Below, in pieces: positions 53,376 through 61,981 of a stretch of 64,000 bases of DNA (the first letter of the stretch is position 1; each line of letters begins with the position of its first letter). The notes under the pieces were generated by a model. The model was not told the origin of the DNA. It did not search any database and worked only from the letters and a program-made list of their open reading frames with translations. The position numbers were made by a program, and so were the translations under genes. Source of the DNA: Bordetella avium (lineage in GTDB: Bacteria > Pseudomonadota > Gammaproteobacteria > Burkholderiales > Burkholderiaceae_B); assembly GCF_034424645.1 (NCBI RefSeq), contig NZ_CP139969.1, positions 868,001 through 932,000 of the forward strand, given 5' to 3'.

Positions 53376-53873
53376 TTGACATTCCTCGCTTGCGCTTTAC
53401 GCGTTTTGCTCCATCCACATAAACCTGGCCGTATGGAGCAACTACGGCCCGGCGCTGATATCTACGAGCAGATTATTCGGTAATTATTACCGCTAGCACT
53501 GTTTCTAATGCAAGAAAAACAACTCAATGTTTGCCGTTCATCATAGTTGCGGCTAATTCTGCAGTACTCCGACTGTGATCGAAAGATTGGGCTATATCTT
53601 TCGTATTAGTTCGAAAATGATGATAGTGAGTGCTTGCACTATTACAGGCACATATAATCCGCCCCCGGTGATTGATGCCTTGGATTACCTGGATGTAAGA
53701 ATGTCCAGGTAGCGAAAACCGATGCTGCCTTGTGGATAAAAGGCAAGGTATTGCGCGGCCGCTGGAGGCTTGGCGTCCCTGCTGATGGCAGTCTCGGCTC
53801 GGTTATAGACATATAAAGAATTCCTAAGAAGTTTTTCTGGTCTTCCTTATTTCAGCGTCATCGAGAGGAAAAA
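53376..53873. other. Long divergent leader between hdeA and gadC
   Basis: About 500 bp without a gene and much more AT-rich than the window average in 53470-53680. Structured elements occur on the gadC side: a perfect 8-bp inverted repeat TACCTGGA/TCCAGGTA (53686-53693 and 53704-53711, 10-nt loop) and a TGCCTTG...CAAGG hairpin around 53727-53750. TATAAT at 53653-53658 is a possible -10, but no correctly spaced -35 is seen. A long structured gadC leader is likely. Confidence 0.5.
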
Positions 53874-54635
53874 ATGTCTGCGTCCGCGTTGGCCGTGAAT
53901 AAGCCTTCGGTCAAGAAACTGACAATGGCTGCGCTGGTAATGATGAATATCGTTGCCTTGCTCAGCTTTCGAGGCTTGCCTGCCGAGGCCGAGTACGGCC
54001 TGAGTTCGATCTTCTATTACCTCTTCGCTGCCCTGCTGCTGCCGGTATCCCTGGTGGCCTTTGAGCTGGCCACAGGCCGGCCTGAAAGAGGTGGCGTGTT
54101 CCGCTGGGTGGGCGAAGTGTTCGGCCCACGTATGGCCTTTCTTGCCATTTTCATGCTCTGGGCCGACGTGACGGTCTGGCTCCCGGCTGCACTAAACTTT
54201 GCCGCCGTGTCGCCTTCGGTGCAGGCCGCCTATCACATCTTTAGCCAGCTGACGGTCATCCTTTATCTGATCATGTGTCTGCTGGGGTTGGCCTCGGCGA
54301 TCCGTTTGCGCTACCGCCAGCTTGGGCGCGAGCAGCCCCACCCTATCCCTGACGGCAGTACCGGTATCTGGGTGTTGGCCGGACTGGGTTTTCTGGGTTC
54401 TCTGCTGGCCTTTGTGCTCAGCTTCATTCCTCAGGATCAGATCACTGTCGGCAGCCCGGAGGCTTATGTCAGCATCCTGGTTGCGTTGGCGCTATTTTTC
54501 CTGGCTTGCCCTTTTCTCATTTACGCCTTTAAGCAGGATGACTGGTGTACTCAGGATAGTGTTGCCCTCTTCACCTGGGAGGACAGCGAGCTCGAGATGG
54601 CTGTCATTCCCAGCTGTGTTACGGCTCAACACTGA
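53874..54635 (+). pseudogene. gadC: Glutamate:GABA antiporter gadC with large internal deletion
   Basis: An open frame of 253 codons, about half of the usual 510. Residues 15-102 match the GadC/APC N-terminus (SFRGLPAEAEYGLSSIFYYL, GRPERGGVFRWVGEVFGPR). Residues from about 108 (AAYHIFSQLTVILYLIM, AIRLRYRQ, GFLGSLLAFVLSFIPQDQI) match the C-terminal third. Roughly 220-230 central residues, several helices of the transport core, are missing at a junction near 54177-54200. The frame is kept. The C-terminal tail (from KQDDW) does not resemble the E. coli C-plug. A functional antiporter is very unlikely; it may persist as a relic. Confidence 0.8.
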
Positions 54636-54785
54636 ATGATGGCCGGCAGTGCAGGCCAGCCAGTCCAGCAACGGATTTGGAATGCCGCGACGCGGTCCGC
54701 CAGGTGTCTTGGCCTGGCGCTTGGCGCGCTTCGGGCATTCAAGTAAGCTCGCTCGGCGATCCTGGTTTGACCCTTAATAACGTCG

Positions 54786-56153
54786 ATGAGCAGACTCTCC
54801 GGCGCGATGCGCTTGCATCGCTACGAAAAAAGAAAGGCAAGCTGGCACTTCCGCTGCCGGGATTGGCTATTCATCCGCGAGCAGGCGGGCGCCGGACTGC
54901 GCTTGCTGCTTGCCGCCAGCTTGGCGTATCTGTTGGCCGAGTTTGTCTTTAGTGCCTGGCTGATACACAGCTTGGCCACGGATGCCGGGGCTGATGAGCT
55001 GATGTGGGCAGCGCAGCACCGGCGCTGGCTCAGCGCTTGCGCAGTCGGGCTGTTGCTGTCGCCCCTGCTCTTGAGATTGGGCCGTCGCGGCGCAAAACGG
55101 CTGCTTGCTCTATCGCTGACGGCCATGATGGCCTGGGCTGCGCTTGATGGCGAAGGCATGGTTCTGGATCATGTCGCGCGGTATTCCAGCCCGCAGGCCC
55201 GCGCAGCTTCCGCAGCCGCCCTGCAACTGGGGCACAGTCGGGCGGCGCATACTGTTGATCCGCAAGCGTTCGAAGGCCTTGGGGATACGGGGCAGGTGCA
55301 GTCTCTGCCGGGCAAAGCCTTTGCTGCGATTACGGCCTTTTTGTGCGCGCCTTTTCGCGAGGAGGGCGGCAGGCCGGATGGCTTGGATGAGGCATATAGC
55401 CGCTTTGTGCGCAGCCAGCTTGCCATGCAGCAGCGTTTCGAGGCCTATCGCAATCCTCAGGCCTTGCGGCAAGCGGCCTTGCATCAAGGGAAGGCGGGGC
55501 GTGAAGGGCGCGAGACCTATCTGTTGCGTACCGAGGTGGCGTTGCGCCGTCAGGCGGGCATCGAGGGGGTGCCGCCGAATCTGCGTCTGGGCGAATTTGC
55601 CGCGCACCCGAACGTTCAGGCGTCGTGGCGCGCCTTGCTGGACTATCCCGACACCACACCGGCCTTGTCGCTGGAGCCGATTGGCCGGGACACTTTCGCT
55701 GTCCGCTATTTCCGACCGCTCGACGATGCCCGGCGGCAATTGCCTGCGCGTGATTATGGGCATGTGCCCGCAGCCTATGCCAATGGCGCCGAACGCGACG
55801 CTCAGGGACGCCAAGCTTTTACGCTGATGGCCGTCTCCGTGCTGGGATTGAGCCTGTCTATATTAGGCATTTTTCTGCACCTGTGCCGCGCGGGACTCTT
55901 GCTTGCGCAGGCGGTGAGCGGTTGGCGATTTCGCCATCCTGGCGTTGAGCTGGTGGCGCTATCGCTGGCCGTGTTTTTGCTCTGCCAGTTGGCCCGAAGC
56001 CTGCCGCTCGAAGAAGCGGCCCAGCCGGCGTATCGGGCCTGGTTGCAATCGCAAGGCTTCGCCACCGGCTTGTTTGACGCGATGATCCGAGCGCAGAGCC
56101 TGGTTTACCCTGTGTTTGACAGCTTTTGGCAGATGATGCCCGCCGTTCGCTAG
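54786..56153 (+). CDS. Unknown membrane protein with large periplasmic domain
   Basis: A 455-residue protein I do not recognise. Hydrophobic segments occur at about residues 36-60, 83-99 and 105-120, then a long polar domain (about 130-345), then two segments near 350-375 and 387-405. This fits N-terminal and C-terminal membrane helices around a periplasmic domain. ATG 54786 has no clear ribosome site; ATG 54807 is an alternative. It follows the truncated gadC on the same strand by 150 bp. No catalytic motif is evident. Confidence 0.6.
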   Translation: MSRLSGAMRLHRYEKRKASWHFRCRDWLFIREQAGAGLRLLLAASLAYLLAEFVFSAWLIHSLATDAGADELMWAAQHRRWLSACAVGLLLSPLLLRLGRRGAKRLLALSLTAMMAWAALDGEGMVLDHVARYSSPQARAASAAALQLGHSRAAHTVDPQAFEGLGDTGQVQSLPGKAFAAITAFLCAPFREEGGRPDGLDEAYSRFVRSQLAMQQRFEAYRNPQALRQAALHQGKAGREGRETYLLRTEVALRRQAGIEGVPPNLRLGEFAAHPNVQASWRALLDYPDTTPALSLEPIGRDTFAVRYFRPLDDARRQLPARDYGHVPAAYANGAERDAQGRQAFTLMAVSVLGLSLSILGIFLHLCRAGLLLAQAVSGWRFRHPGVELVALSLAVFLLCQLARSLPLEEAAQPAYRAWLQSQGFATGLFDAMIRAQSLVYPVFDSFWQMMPAVR

Positions 56154-56228
56154 CAATGGCTGACTGAAACAGCCTGGGGGCGCGGCATCAGGCATTGCCT
56201 GATTGCGCCCATTCTCAACTTTCAAGCA

Positions 56229-56244
56229 AAATTGGCGCCAATTT
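56229..56244. promoter_or_regulatory. Palindromic operator candidate, site 1 (before the AsnC-type gene)
   Basis: AAATTGGCGCCAATTT is a perfect 16-bp palindrome ending 16 bp before the regulator's ATG, where binding would affect transcription or translation start. The same core occurs at 56770-56785 and 61937-61950. Confidence 0.7.
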
Positions 56245-56260
56245 ATCTGTGAAGCCTATT

Positions 56261-56683
56261 ATGGATGCGCTCGATCAAAGCCTACTCGGCTTGTTGCGGC
56301 AAGATGTCCGTGCGCCAGTCGCCACCTTGGCCAAGCGGCTCGGCGTGTCGCGCGGCACCGTCAATAACCGCTTGGCCCGTCTGGAAGACACGGGCGTTAT
56401 CGTTGGCTACACCGTTCGCACGGCACCCAGGGGAGAGGACATTACCGCCTGGATGAGCATTGCCGTGGATGGCCATGAAACCCGCCGCATTGTTACCCAG
56501 CTCATGGGGGAGCCGGCTGTCGTGGCCTTGCACGACACCAATGGCCGCTGGGATCTGATGGCCGAGCTGCGCGTGCCAGACCTCGGCCAAATGTCATCGG
56601 TGCTGGATCGTATCCGGCAGATCAAGGGCATTGCCGCCACGGAAACCAGTATTCATCTCAAAAGTTACAAGCTCGTGGGTTGA
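56261..56683 (+). CDS. Lrp/AsnC family transcriptional regulator
   Basis: A 140-residue regulator. Residues 1-50 are the AsnC-type helix-turn-helix (MDALDQSLLGLLRQDVRAPV, LAKRLGVSRGTVNNRLARLE); residues 60-140 form the RAM effector domain (ITAWMSIAVDG, LHDTNGRWDLMAEL, GIAATETSIHL). ATG 56261 begins exactly at the conserved MDxxDxxLL start; the longer upstream frame crosses the palindrome. Its own promoter carries the ATTGGCGCCAAT site, as expected for autoregulation. It probably controls the following hydrolase/ABC operon in response to an amino acid or peptide. Confidence 0.9.
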   Translation: MDALDQSLLGLLRQDVRAPVATLAKRLGVSRGTVNNRLARLEDTGVIVGYTVRTAPRGEDITAWMSIAVDGHETRRIVTQLMGEPAVVALHDTNGRWDLMAELRVPDLGQMSSVLDRIRQIKGIAATETSIHLKSYKLVG

Positions 56684-56769
56684 GCCGGCAGGCGGAAATA
56701 GCGCGTCAGGAAAGCCCGGATTTTTGTAAGGGGAAACCCCCGGTTGTTAGCGATAGTTCTCTGCTTCTA

Positions 56770-56785
56770 AAATTGGCGCCAATTT
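56770..56785. promoter_or_regulatory. Palindromic operator candidate, site 2 (before hydrolase/ABC operon)
   Basis: AAATTGGCGCCAATTT, identical over 16 bp to site 1, lies 70 bp before the hydrolase start, a normal operator distance for the hydrolase-permease-ATPase operon. Confidence 0.7.
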
Positions 56786-56854
56786 AAGTGCTTATTTTTA
56801 CGCGCCGCCTGTCCGCGCTCTGAATGCGCGGGCAGCTATGTTCCCGAGGAATCT

Positions 56855-57721
56855 ATGTCTGAAGTTATCGCCAACGGCGCTGCCGCGAATGCGCTGGCCC
56901 GCGCCATCTACGAGCTGGGCCACAGCACCATTTTCGCGGCCCGCACCGATCCGCGTTTCGCTTACTGCATGTATGTGCCGCCGCATCTGGACACGGCGAC
57001 CCGTCCGATGGAGCTCGTGGTGATCGTGCACGGCACGGGGCGCTCCTTTGTGGAATACCGAGATGCCTTCGCCGAATTCGCGCGCTGGAACGACTGCATC
57101 GTGCTTTGCCCCCTGTTCCCGGTGGGTGTGCGCGGCGACGGCAACCGTGATGGCTTCAAACATCTTGCCGAAGGCGAGATCCGCTACGACCAGGTGCTGC
57201 TGGACATCGTGGCTGAAGTGGGCGAGAAGTTCAGCCTGGACTTCTCGCGCTTTGCGTTGTTCGGCTATTCGGGCGGCGGCCAGTTCGTCAATCGCTTCGC
57301 CCTGCTGCACCCCGAGCGTCTGTGGGCGGCGTCCATCGGCGCTCCGGGATCGGTCACGCTGCTGGATACGGAACAGAACTGGTGGGTCGGCGTGCGTGAC
57401 ATCAAAGAACGTTTTGGCCGCGAACTGGATCTCGACGCTCTGCGCAAGCTTGCCGTGCACATGGTGGTGGGCAAGGCTGATCTCGAAACCTGGGAAATCA
57501 CACACAAAGAAGGCGGCAAGTTCTATATGCCGGGCGCCAATGACGCGGGCCGGACTCGCCCGGAGCGTCTGCAAACGCTCAAGCGCACCTTCGAGGCCGC
57601 TGGTGTGCGCGTCAAGTTCGATCTGATCGACAATGTGCCTCACGATGGCCTGAAGTGCGTGGGTCAAGTCCAGGATTTCCTGGCAGAAGCCCTGCGCGAG
57701 AAGCGCGCAGACAAGTCCTGA
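56855..57721 (+). CDS. Alpha/beta hydrolase of a peptide-import operon
   Basis: A 288-residue cytoplasmic hydrolase. The oxyanion region is VVIVHGTGRS, the nucleophile elbow FGYSGGGQFVNRF with the serine, and a late NVPHDGLKCVG contains the likely catalytic histidine. The fold resembles esterase/peptidase-like hydrolases. ATG 56855 has a GAGGA site. It heads an operon with a dipeptide-type ABC importer, so it may act on the imported compound (ester, amide or short peptide). The substrate is unknown. Confidence 0.8.
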   Translation: MSEVIANGAAANALARAIYELGHSTIFAARTDPRFAYCMYVPPHLDTATRPMELVVIVHGTGRSFVEYRDAFAEFARWNDCIVLCPLFPVGVRGDGNRDGFKHLAEGEIRYDQVLLDIVAEVGEKFSLDFSRFALFGYSGGGQFVNRFALLHPERLWAASIGAPGSVTLLDTEQNWWVGVRDIKERFGRELDLDALRKLAVHMVVGKADLETWEITHKEGGKFYMPGANDAGRTRPERLQTLKRTFEAAGVRVKFDLIDNVPHDGLKCVGQVQDFLAEALREKRADKS

Positions 57722-57755
57722 TTTTCAGGCGGCCCCGCACTCAAGGAGACCGCAT

Positions 57756-58700
57756 ATGCTGCGCTTCGCGCTATCACGTATCGTCATGGCCATCCCTACG
57801 CTGCTTATCGTGGCGGTGGCTGTGTTCGTTCTCATCCGCTTGATCCCAGGTGATCCGGCTCAGCTTTTGCTGGGTGACCTGGCCACGCCGGCGGCGCTGG
57901 CCGATCTGCGCGGCCGCCTGGGGTTGGATCAGAGCTGGCCGGTTCAATTCGGCATCTGGTTCAACAATATGCTGCATGGCGACCTGGGGCAGTCCATCAA
58001 TACAGGACAACCGGTGCTGGGCCTGGTCTGGGATCGCTTCTTGGTTAGCGCGCGCGTTGTGCTCGCCGCGGTGCTCTTTGCCACCCTGGTCGCCGTGCCC
58101 GCGGGCATGATCGCCGCCTGGAAGCAAAACAAGGCGCCGGATCTGTTCCTGGTCAGCGCTGCGACCCTGCTGGTGTCGATTCCAACGTTTTGGCTGGGTC
58201 TGCTGCTGCTGCTGTTCTTCGGCCTCAAGCTGCAATGGCTGCCGGTGGTGGGCTATGTGTCGCTCAGCACCGACCTCAAGGCTGGCCTGCTGTATTTGGT
58301 CATGCCGGTCCTGACGTTGTTTTTGCACGAAATCGGTGTCCTGATGCGCATGGCCCGCGCCAGCACGCTGGAAGTGCTGCGTCTGGATTACATCACTCAC
58401 GCGCGCGCCAAAGGCCTGTCCGAATCGGCCGTGCTGATTCATCACGCGTTCCGCAATGCCTTCGGCCCGACCTGGACCCTCATCGGTCTGGTGCTGGGCA
58501 ATCTGTTGGGCGGCATCGCGGTGGTCGAAACCGTGTTCACTATTCCCGGTCTTGGCCGCTTATTGGTGGACGCCATTTTCGCCCGCGACTATCCCGTGAT
58601 CCAGGGTTGCCTGCTGTTTGTGGCAGTGACCTATGTGATCGTCAACCTCGTGGTGGATCTGTGCTATCCGCTCTTTGATCCCAGAGTGACCGCAGAATGA
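57756..58700 (+). CDS. Dipeptide/nickel-type ABC transporter permease (DppB-like)
   Basis: A 314-residue permease with the DppB N-terminal form (IVMAIPTLLIVAVAVFVLIRLIPGDPA), about six helices and the EAA-loop (MARASTLEVLRLDYITHARAKG) that docks the ATPase. The C-terminal ETVFTIPGLGRLLVDAI is a family hallmark. ATG 57756 has an AAGGAGA site. Its stop overlaps the next permease start (ATGA). Confidence 0.92.
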   Translation: MLRFALSRIVMAIPTLLIVAVAVFVLIRLIPGDPAQLLLGDLATPAALADLRGRLGLDQSWPVQFGIWFNNMLHGDLGQSINTGQPVLGLVWDRFLVSARVVLAAVLFATLVAVPAGMIAAWKQNKAPDLFLVSAATLLVSIPTFWLGLLLLLFFGLKLQWLPVVGYVSLSTDLKAGLLYLVMPVLTLFLHEIGVLMRMARASTLEVLRLDYITHARAKGLSESAVLIHHAFRNAFGPTWTLIGLVLGNLLGGIAVVETVFTIPGLGRLLVDAIFARDYPVIQGCLLFVAVTYVIVNLVVDLCYPLFDPRVTAE

Positions 58701-59518
58701 AGAAATCAGTAGCCGCCAATGCGTGGGTCGGTGGAATTATCGTGGCCATCATGGTGCTGGCCGCCATCCTGGGTGTTGTTTGGACACCCTATGACCCCCT
58801 AAAAATCAACTTCATGGCCCGTCTGCGGCCGCCCGGTGGCGAATACCTGCTGGGCACCGATGAATTCGGCCGCGATGTGCTTTCCCGCTTGCTTGCAGGC
58901 GCGTCGAGCAGCGTCTGGATCAGCTTGCTGACTGTGACGCTGGCAATCGTCGCCGGTACGGCCATCGGTATCGTGACGGGCTATGTGCGCGGTTGGACCG
59001 ACCGCATCATCATGGCCTTCAACAATGCGCTGCTGGCTTTCCCTGGCTTGTTGCTCGCTCTGGGGCTGCTGGCCGTGGTGGGCGCCAATAAATACGGCAT
59101 CATTCTGGCGCTGGGTCTGGCCTACACGCCCTCGGTGACGCGTATCGTGCGCGGCACGGTGCTGTCGCTGCGCGAGAAGGAATTCATTGAATCCTCGCGC
59201 GTGCTGGGCAATTCCGAGCTGTACACCATGTTCCGCCATGTGCTGCCCAATTGCGTCGCGCCGCTGACGGTGTTGGCAACGTCCATGTTCGGCTGGGTCG
59301 TTCTGGCTGAAAGCGCGCTGTCCTTCCTGGGCTTGGGGGTTCCGCCGCCGGCGCCCACCTGGGGCAATATGCTGGCTGCCGCGCGTCCTTTTATGGCGCA
59401 GGCAAGCTATCTTTCTATCTTCCCCGGGCTGTGCATTGCCATGGCGCTGCTGGGCATCAACTTGCTGGGCGACGCCATCCGTGACCGCCTGGACCCGCGC
59501 ATGAGGGGATCTCGATGA
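58697..59518 (+). CDS. Dipeptide/nickel-type ABC transporter permease (DppC-like)
   Basis: A 273-residue permease, partner of the preceding protein. It has the cytoplasmic/periplasmic N-terminal segment PPGGEYLLGTDEFGRDVLSRLL typical of DppC, an EAA loop (LREKEFIESSRVLGNSE) and the LAESALSFLGLGVPPPAPTWG end motif. It overlaps both neighbours by the ATGA form, so it is translationally coupled. Confidence 0.92.
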   Translation: MKKSVAANAWVGGIIVAIMVLAAILGVVWTPYDPLKINFMARLRPPGGEYLLGTDEFGRDVLSRLLAGASSSVWISLLTVTLAIVAGTAIGIVTGYVRGWTDRIIMAFNNALLAFPGLLLALGLLAVVGANKYGIILALGLAYTPSVTRIVRGTVLSLREKEFIESSRVLGNSELYTMFRHVLPNCVAPLTVLATSMFGWVVLAESALSFLGLGVPPPAPTWGNMLAAARPFMAQASYLSIFPGLCIAMALLGINLLGDAIRDRLDPRMRGSR

Positions 59519-61170
59519 ACGCGTTGGTATCGGTTTCCCATCTTTCCCTGACCGTCGGCCGCGGTGGCCGCGAGATCGTCAGTGACGTTTCCTTTGAGGT
59601 GGCGCCGGGCGAAATGGTCGGCATCGTCGGTGAATCGGGCAGCGGTAAAACGCAGGCGGCCCGCGCCATCATGGGCCTCACGCCACAACCTCTGGTGGTG
59701 TCGGGAGGGCAGATTCTGTTCGAAGGTCAGGACGTGATCAAGGCCAGTCAGGCCACGCTGCGCAAGCTGCGCGGCGCGCGTATCGGCATGGTCTTCCAGG
59801 AACCCATGACCTCGCTCAATCCGTCGATGTCCATCGGCCGTCAACTGGACGAGGGTCTGGCCCTGCACCGCAAAGACCTCAGCCCCGAGGCGCGGCGCGA
59901 ACGCATTCTTGAAATGCTGCGCCGGGTGGGCATTCGCGATCCCAAGGGCGCGATGACGGCTTGGCCGCATGAATTTTCCGGTGGCATGCGTCAGCGCATG
60001 ATGTTGGCCTCGGTCATGTTGCTGGAACCCGCCTTGCTGCTGGCCGACGAACCCACCACGGCGCTGGATGCCGTGGTGCAGCGCGACGTGCTGGAGCTGA
60101 TGGTCGATCTGACGCGCGAACACAATACTGCCGTGCTGATGATCAGCCACGATTTACCCATGGTGGCGCGCTACACCGAGCGCATGGTGGTCATGCGCCA
60201 TGGCCGCGTGGTGGAAGCGGGCGGTACTGAGGAAATCCTGGCGCGTCCGCGCGAGGCCTACACGCGTAAACTGCTCGACGCCATGCCGCGCCGTCTGCCG
60301 GCCCGCCCGCCCATCGTTACTGAACCCATTGTCGAGGTGAAGAAACTGGTGGTCGATTACCGCGGCCATCAGCGGCTGTTCTCGCGCACCGTCGGCAAGC
60401 GGGCCTTGACCGGCATCGATCTGCAGGTGCGGCCGCGTGAAGTCGTGGCCGTGGTGGGGGGGTCGGGTTCCGGCAAAACCACGCTGGGCCGCGCTATTGC
60501 CGGTCTGTTGCAGCCGACCTCGGGCGACATTCTGTTCCGTGGACAGGCGCTGAACCGGCGTTCGGCAAGCTGGAACGACTATCGCCTGAACTGCCAGATG
60601 GTGTTTCAGGACCCGTATTCCTCGCTTAATCCGCGCATGACCATCGGTCAGTTGGTGGGCGAAGGCCTGCGCCTGGTGCAAGGCATGAGCGACACCGACA
60701 AACGCCGCCGCGTCGATGAAGTGTTGACTGAGGTCGGTCTGGGTTCGGAATACGCTGCGCGCTACCCGCATGAATTGTCGGGTGGCCAGCGTCAGCGCGC
60801 GGCCATCGCCCGTGCCGTGGTTCGCCGTCCATCCTTCGTGATTGCCGATGAGCCGGTGTCGGCGCTGGACGTGACCGTGCGTGCCCAGGTGCTAGATCTG
60901 TTTGCCGACCTCCAGGAAAAACATGGTTTTTCCTGCCTGTTCATCAGCCACGATCTGGGGGTGGTTGAGCAGGTGGCCGATCGCGTTATCGTCATGCGTG
61001 ACGGGGCGATTGTGGAGCAGGGGCGGCGCGACGAGGTGTTCGATCATCCCAAGGATGAGTACACCCGCACGCTGCTGCGCGCCATTCCGGCGCTGGACCC
61101 TGTCGAGACGGGGGGCGTGCGCCTGCGCTGGCGCCTGGATGGTGAAATTTCCAGGGCACAGCGGGCCTGA
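59515..61170 (+). CDS. Fused dipeptide-type ABC ATPase (DppD-DppF in one chain)
   Basis: A 551-residue protein with two complete ABC domains. Domain 1: Walker A GESGSGKTQ, signature FSGGMRQRM, Walker B LLLADEPTTALD. Domain 2 (from about residue 275): Walker A GGSGSGKTT, signature LSGGQRQRA, Walker B FVIADEPVSALD. Such fusions replace separate DppD and DppF subunits and drive uptake by the two permeases. Note the Q in place of the usual T after the first Walker A lysine, which is tolerated in this family half. A terminator follows. Confidence 0.93.
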   Translation: MNALVSVSHLSLTVGRGGREIVSDVSFEVAPGEMVGIVGESGSGKTQAARAIMGLTPQPLVVSGGQILFEGQDVIKASQATLRKLRGARIGMVFQEPMTSLNPSMSIGRQLDEGLALHRKDLSPEARRERILEMLRRVGIRDPKGAMTAWPHEFSGGMRQRMMLASVMLLEPALLLADEPTTALDAVVQRDVLELMVDLTREHNTAVLMISHDLPMVARYTERMVVMRHGRVVEAGGTEEILARPREAYTRKLLDAMPRRLPARPPIVTEPIVEVKKLVVDYRGHQRLFSRTVGKRALTGIDLQVRPREVVAVVGGSGSGKTTLGRAIAGLLQPTSGDILFRGQALNRRSASWNDYRLNCQMVFQDPYSSLNPRMTIGQLVGEGLRLVQGMSDTDKRRRVDEVLTEVGLGSEYAARYPHELSGGQRQRAAIARAVVRRPSFVIADEPVSALDVTVRAQVLDLFADLQEKHGFSCLFISHDLGVVEQVADRVIVMRDGAIVEQGRRDEVFDHPKDEYTRTLLRAIPALDPVETGGVRLRWRLDGEISRAQRA

Positions 61171-61177
61171 TGCCGAA

Positions 61178-61206
61178 GCCCGCTCCGCAGTCAGGGCGGG
61201 TTTTTT
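61178..61206 (+). terminator. Terminator after the ABC operon
   Basis: A GCCCGC/GCGGG stem with a loop of about 12 nt followed by six T residues, just after the ATPase stop and before the GntR gene. Confidence 0.75.
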
Positions 61207-61246
61207 GCATAAAATGCTCGGATTAGCACTGGCAGGGAGCACTCAC

Positions 61247-61867
61247 ATGCCCAAAGTGGCAGCCACGCAGCCGAGTCTGGCTGACCGGATTGTCCGCGAT
61301 ATCCAGTCGGGGGCGTTCAGTCCGGGGGCTTGGTTGAAACAGATCGATTTGCAGGAACGTTATAGCGCCAAGCGTCTGGACGTTCGGCGCGCACTCGATC
61401 ATCTGGCCGGCAAGCGGGTGCTGACGCATATCCCCAATCGTGGGTATCACGTCTATCACTTGAATCCGGATTTGCAAAAACAGGTCCGCGAAACCCGCGT
61501 CATCCTGGAGGCGGGCGCGGTTCCCGATCTCTTGTCCCGTACTACGCCGGCCAAGGTGCAAGCCTTGCGGGTGTTGGCAGAGCGTTTCGCCAACATGATC
61601 GACGACGGCACGCTGATGGAGCAGTACGAGGTCAATCTGGCTTTCCACGCCGCGCTCTACGATATGTGCGCCAACCGCGAATTGGTGGCGCTCATTCACG
61701 AGATGCGCGGCCGTTCGCCCTCGGCCCCCAGCGCCGAATGGGTGACCCGCTCGCGCATTGAACAGTCCGCCCGCGAGCACTTCGACATCGTCGCGGCCGT
61801 CGAGGCGCGCGATGTGACAGGCCTGCAACAGATCATCAGAGAACACATCCTTCAAGATTTTTCTTGA
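61247..61867 (+). CDS. GntR-family transcriptional regulator (FCD subfamily)
   Basis: A 206-residue regulator: winged helix at about residues 8-75 (SLADRIVRDIQSGAFSPGAW, RRALDHLAGKRVLTHIPNRG) followed by an all-helical FCD-type effector domain containing LAFHAALYDMCANRELV, whose conserved Asp/His residues bind metal and carboxylate ligands. ATG 61247 has a GGGAG site. It sits between the importer operon and the binding-protein gene and is a second candidate controller of them; its own promoter lacks the ATTGGCGCCAAT palindrome. Confidence 0.85.
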   Translation: MPKVAATQPSLADRIVRDIQSGAFSPGAWLKQIDLQERYSAKRLDVRRALDHLAGKRVLTHIPNRGYHVYHLNPDLQKQVRETRVILEAGAVPDLLSRTTPAKVQALRVLAERFANMIDDGTLMEQYEVNLAFHAALYDMCANRELVALIHEMRGRSPSAPSAEWVTRSRIEQSAREHFDIVAAVEARDVTGLQQIIREHILQDFS

Positions 61868-61936
61868 TTTTCTATCCGGCTGTCCCAGGGATACCCCTAG
61901 TATTCCCTGGCGCCCGCCAGGCTCAATAGCCGCTAT

Positions 61937-61950
61937 TATTGGCGCCAATA
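61937..61950. promoter_or_regulatory. Palindromic operator candidate, site 3 (before binding-protein gene)
   Basis: TATTGGCGCCAATA, a 14-bp palindrome sharing the 12-bp core with sites 1 and 2, lies 31 bp before the binding-protein ATG. Confidence 0.65.
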
Positions 61951-61981
61951 TTGATGCCACTGGTGTATACAGGAGCTTTTC

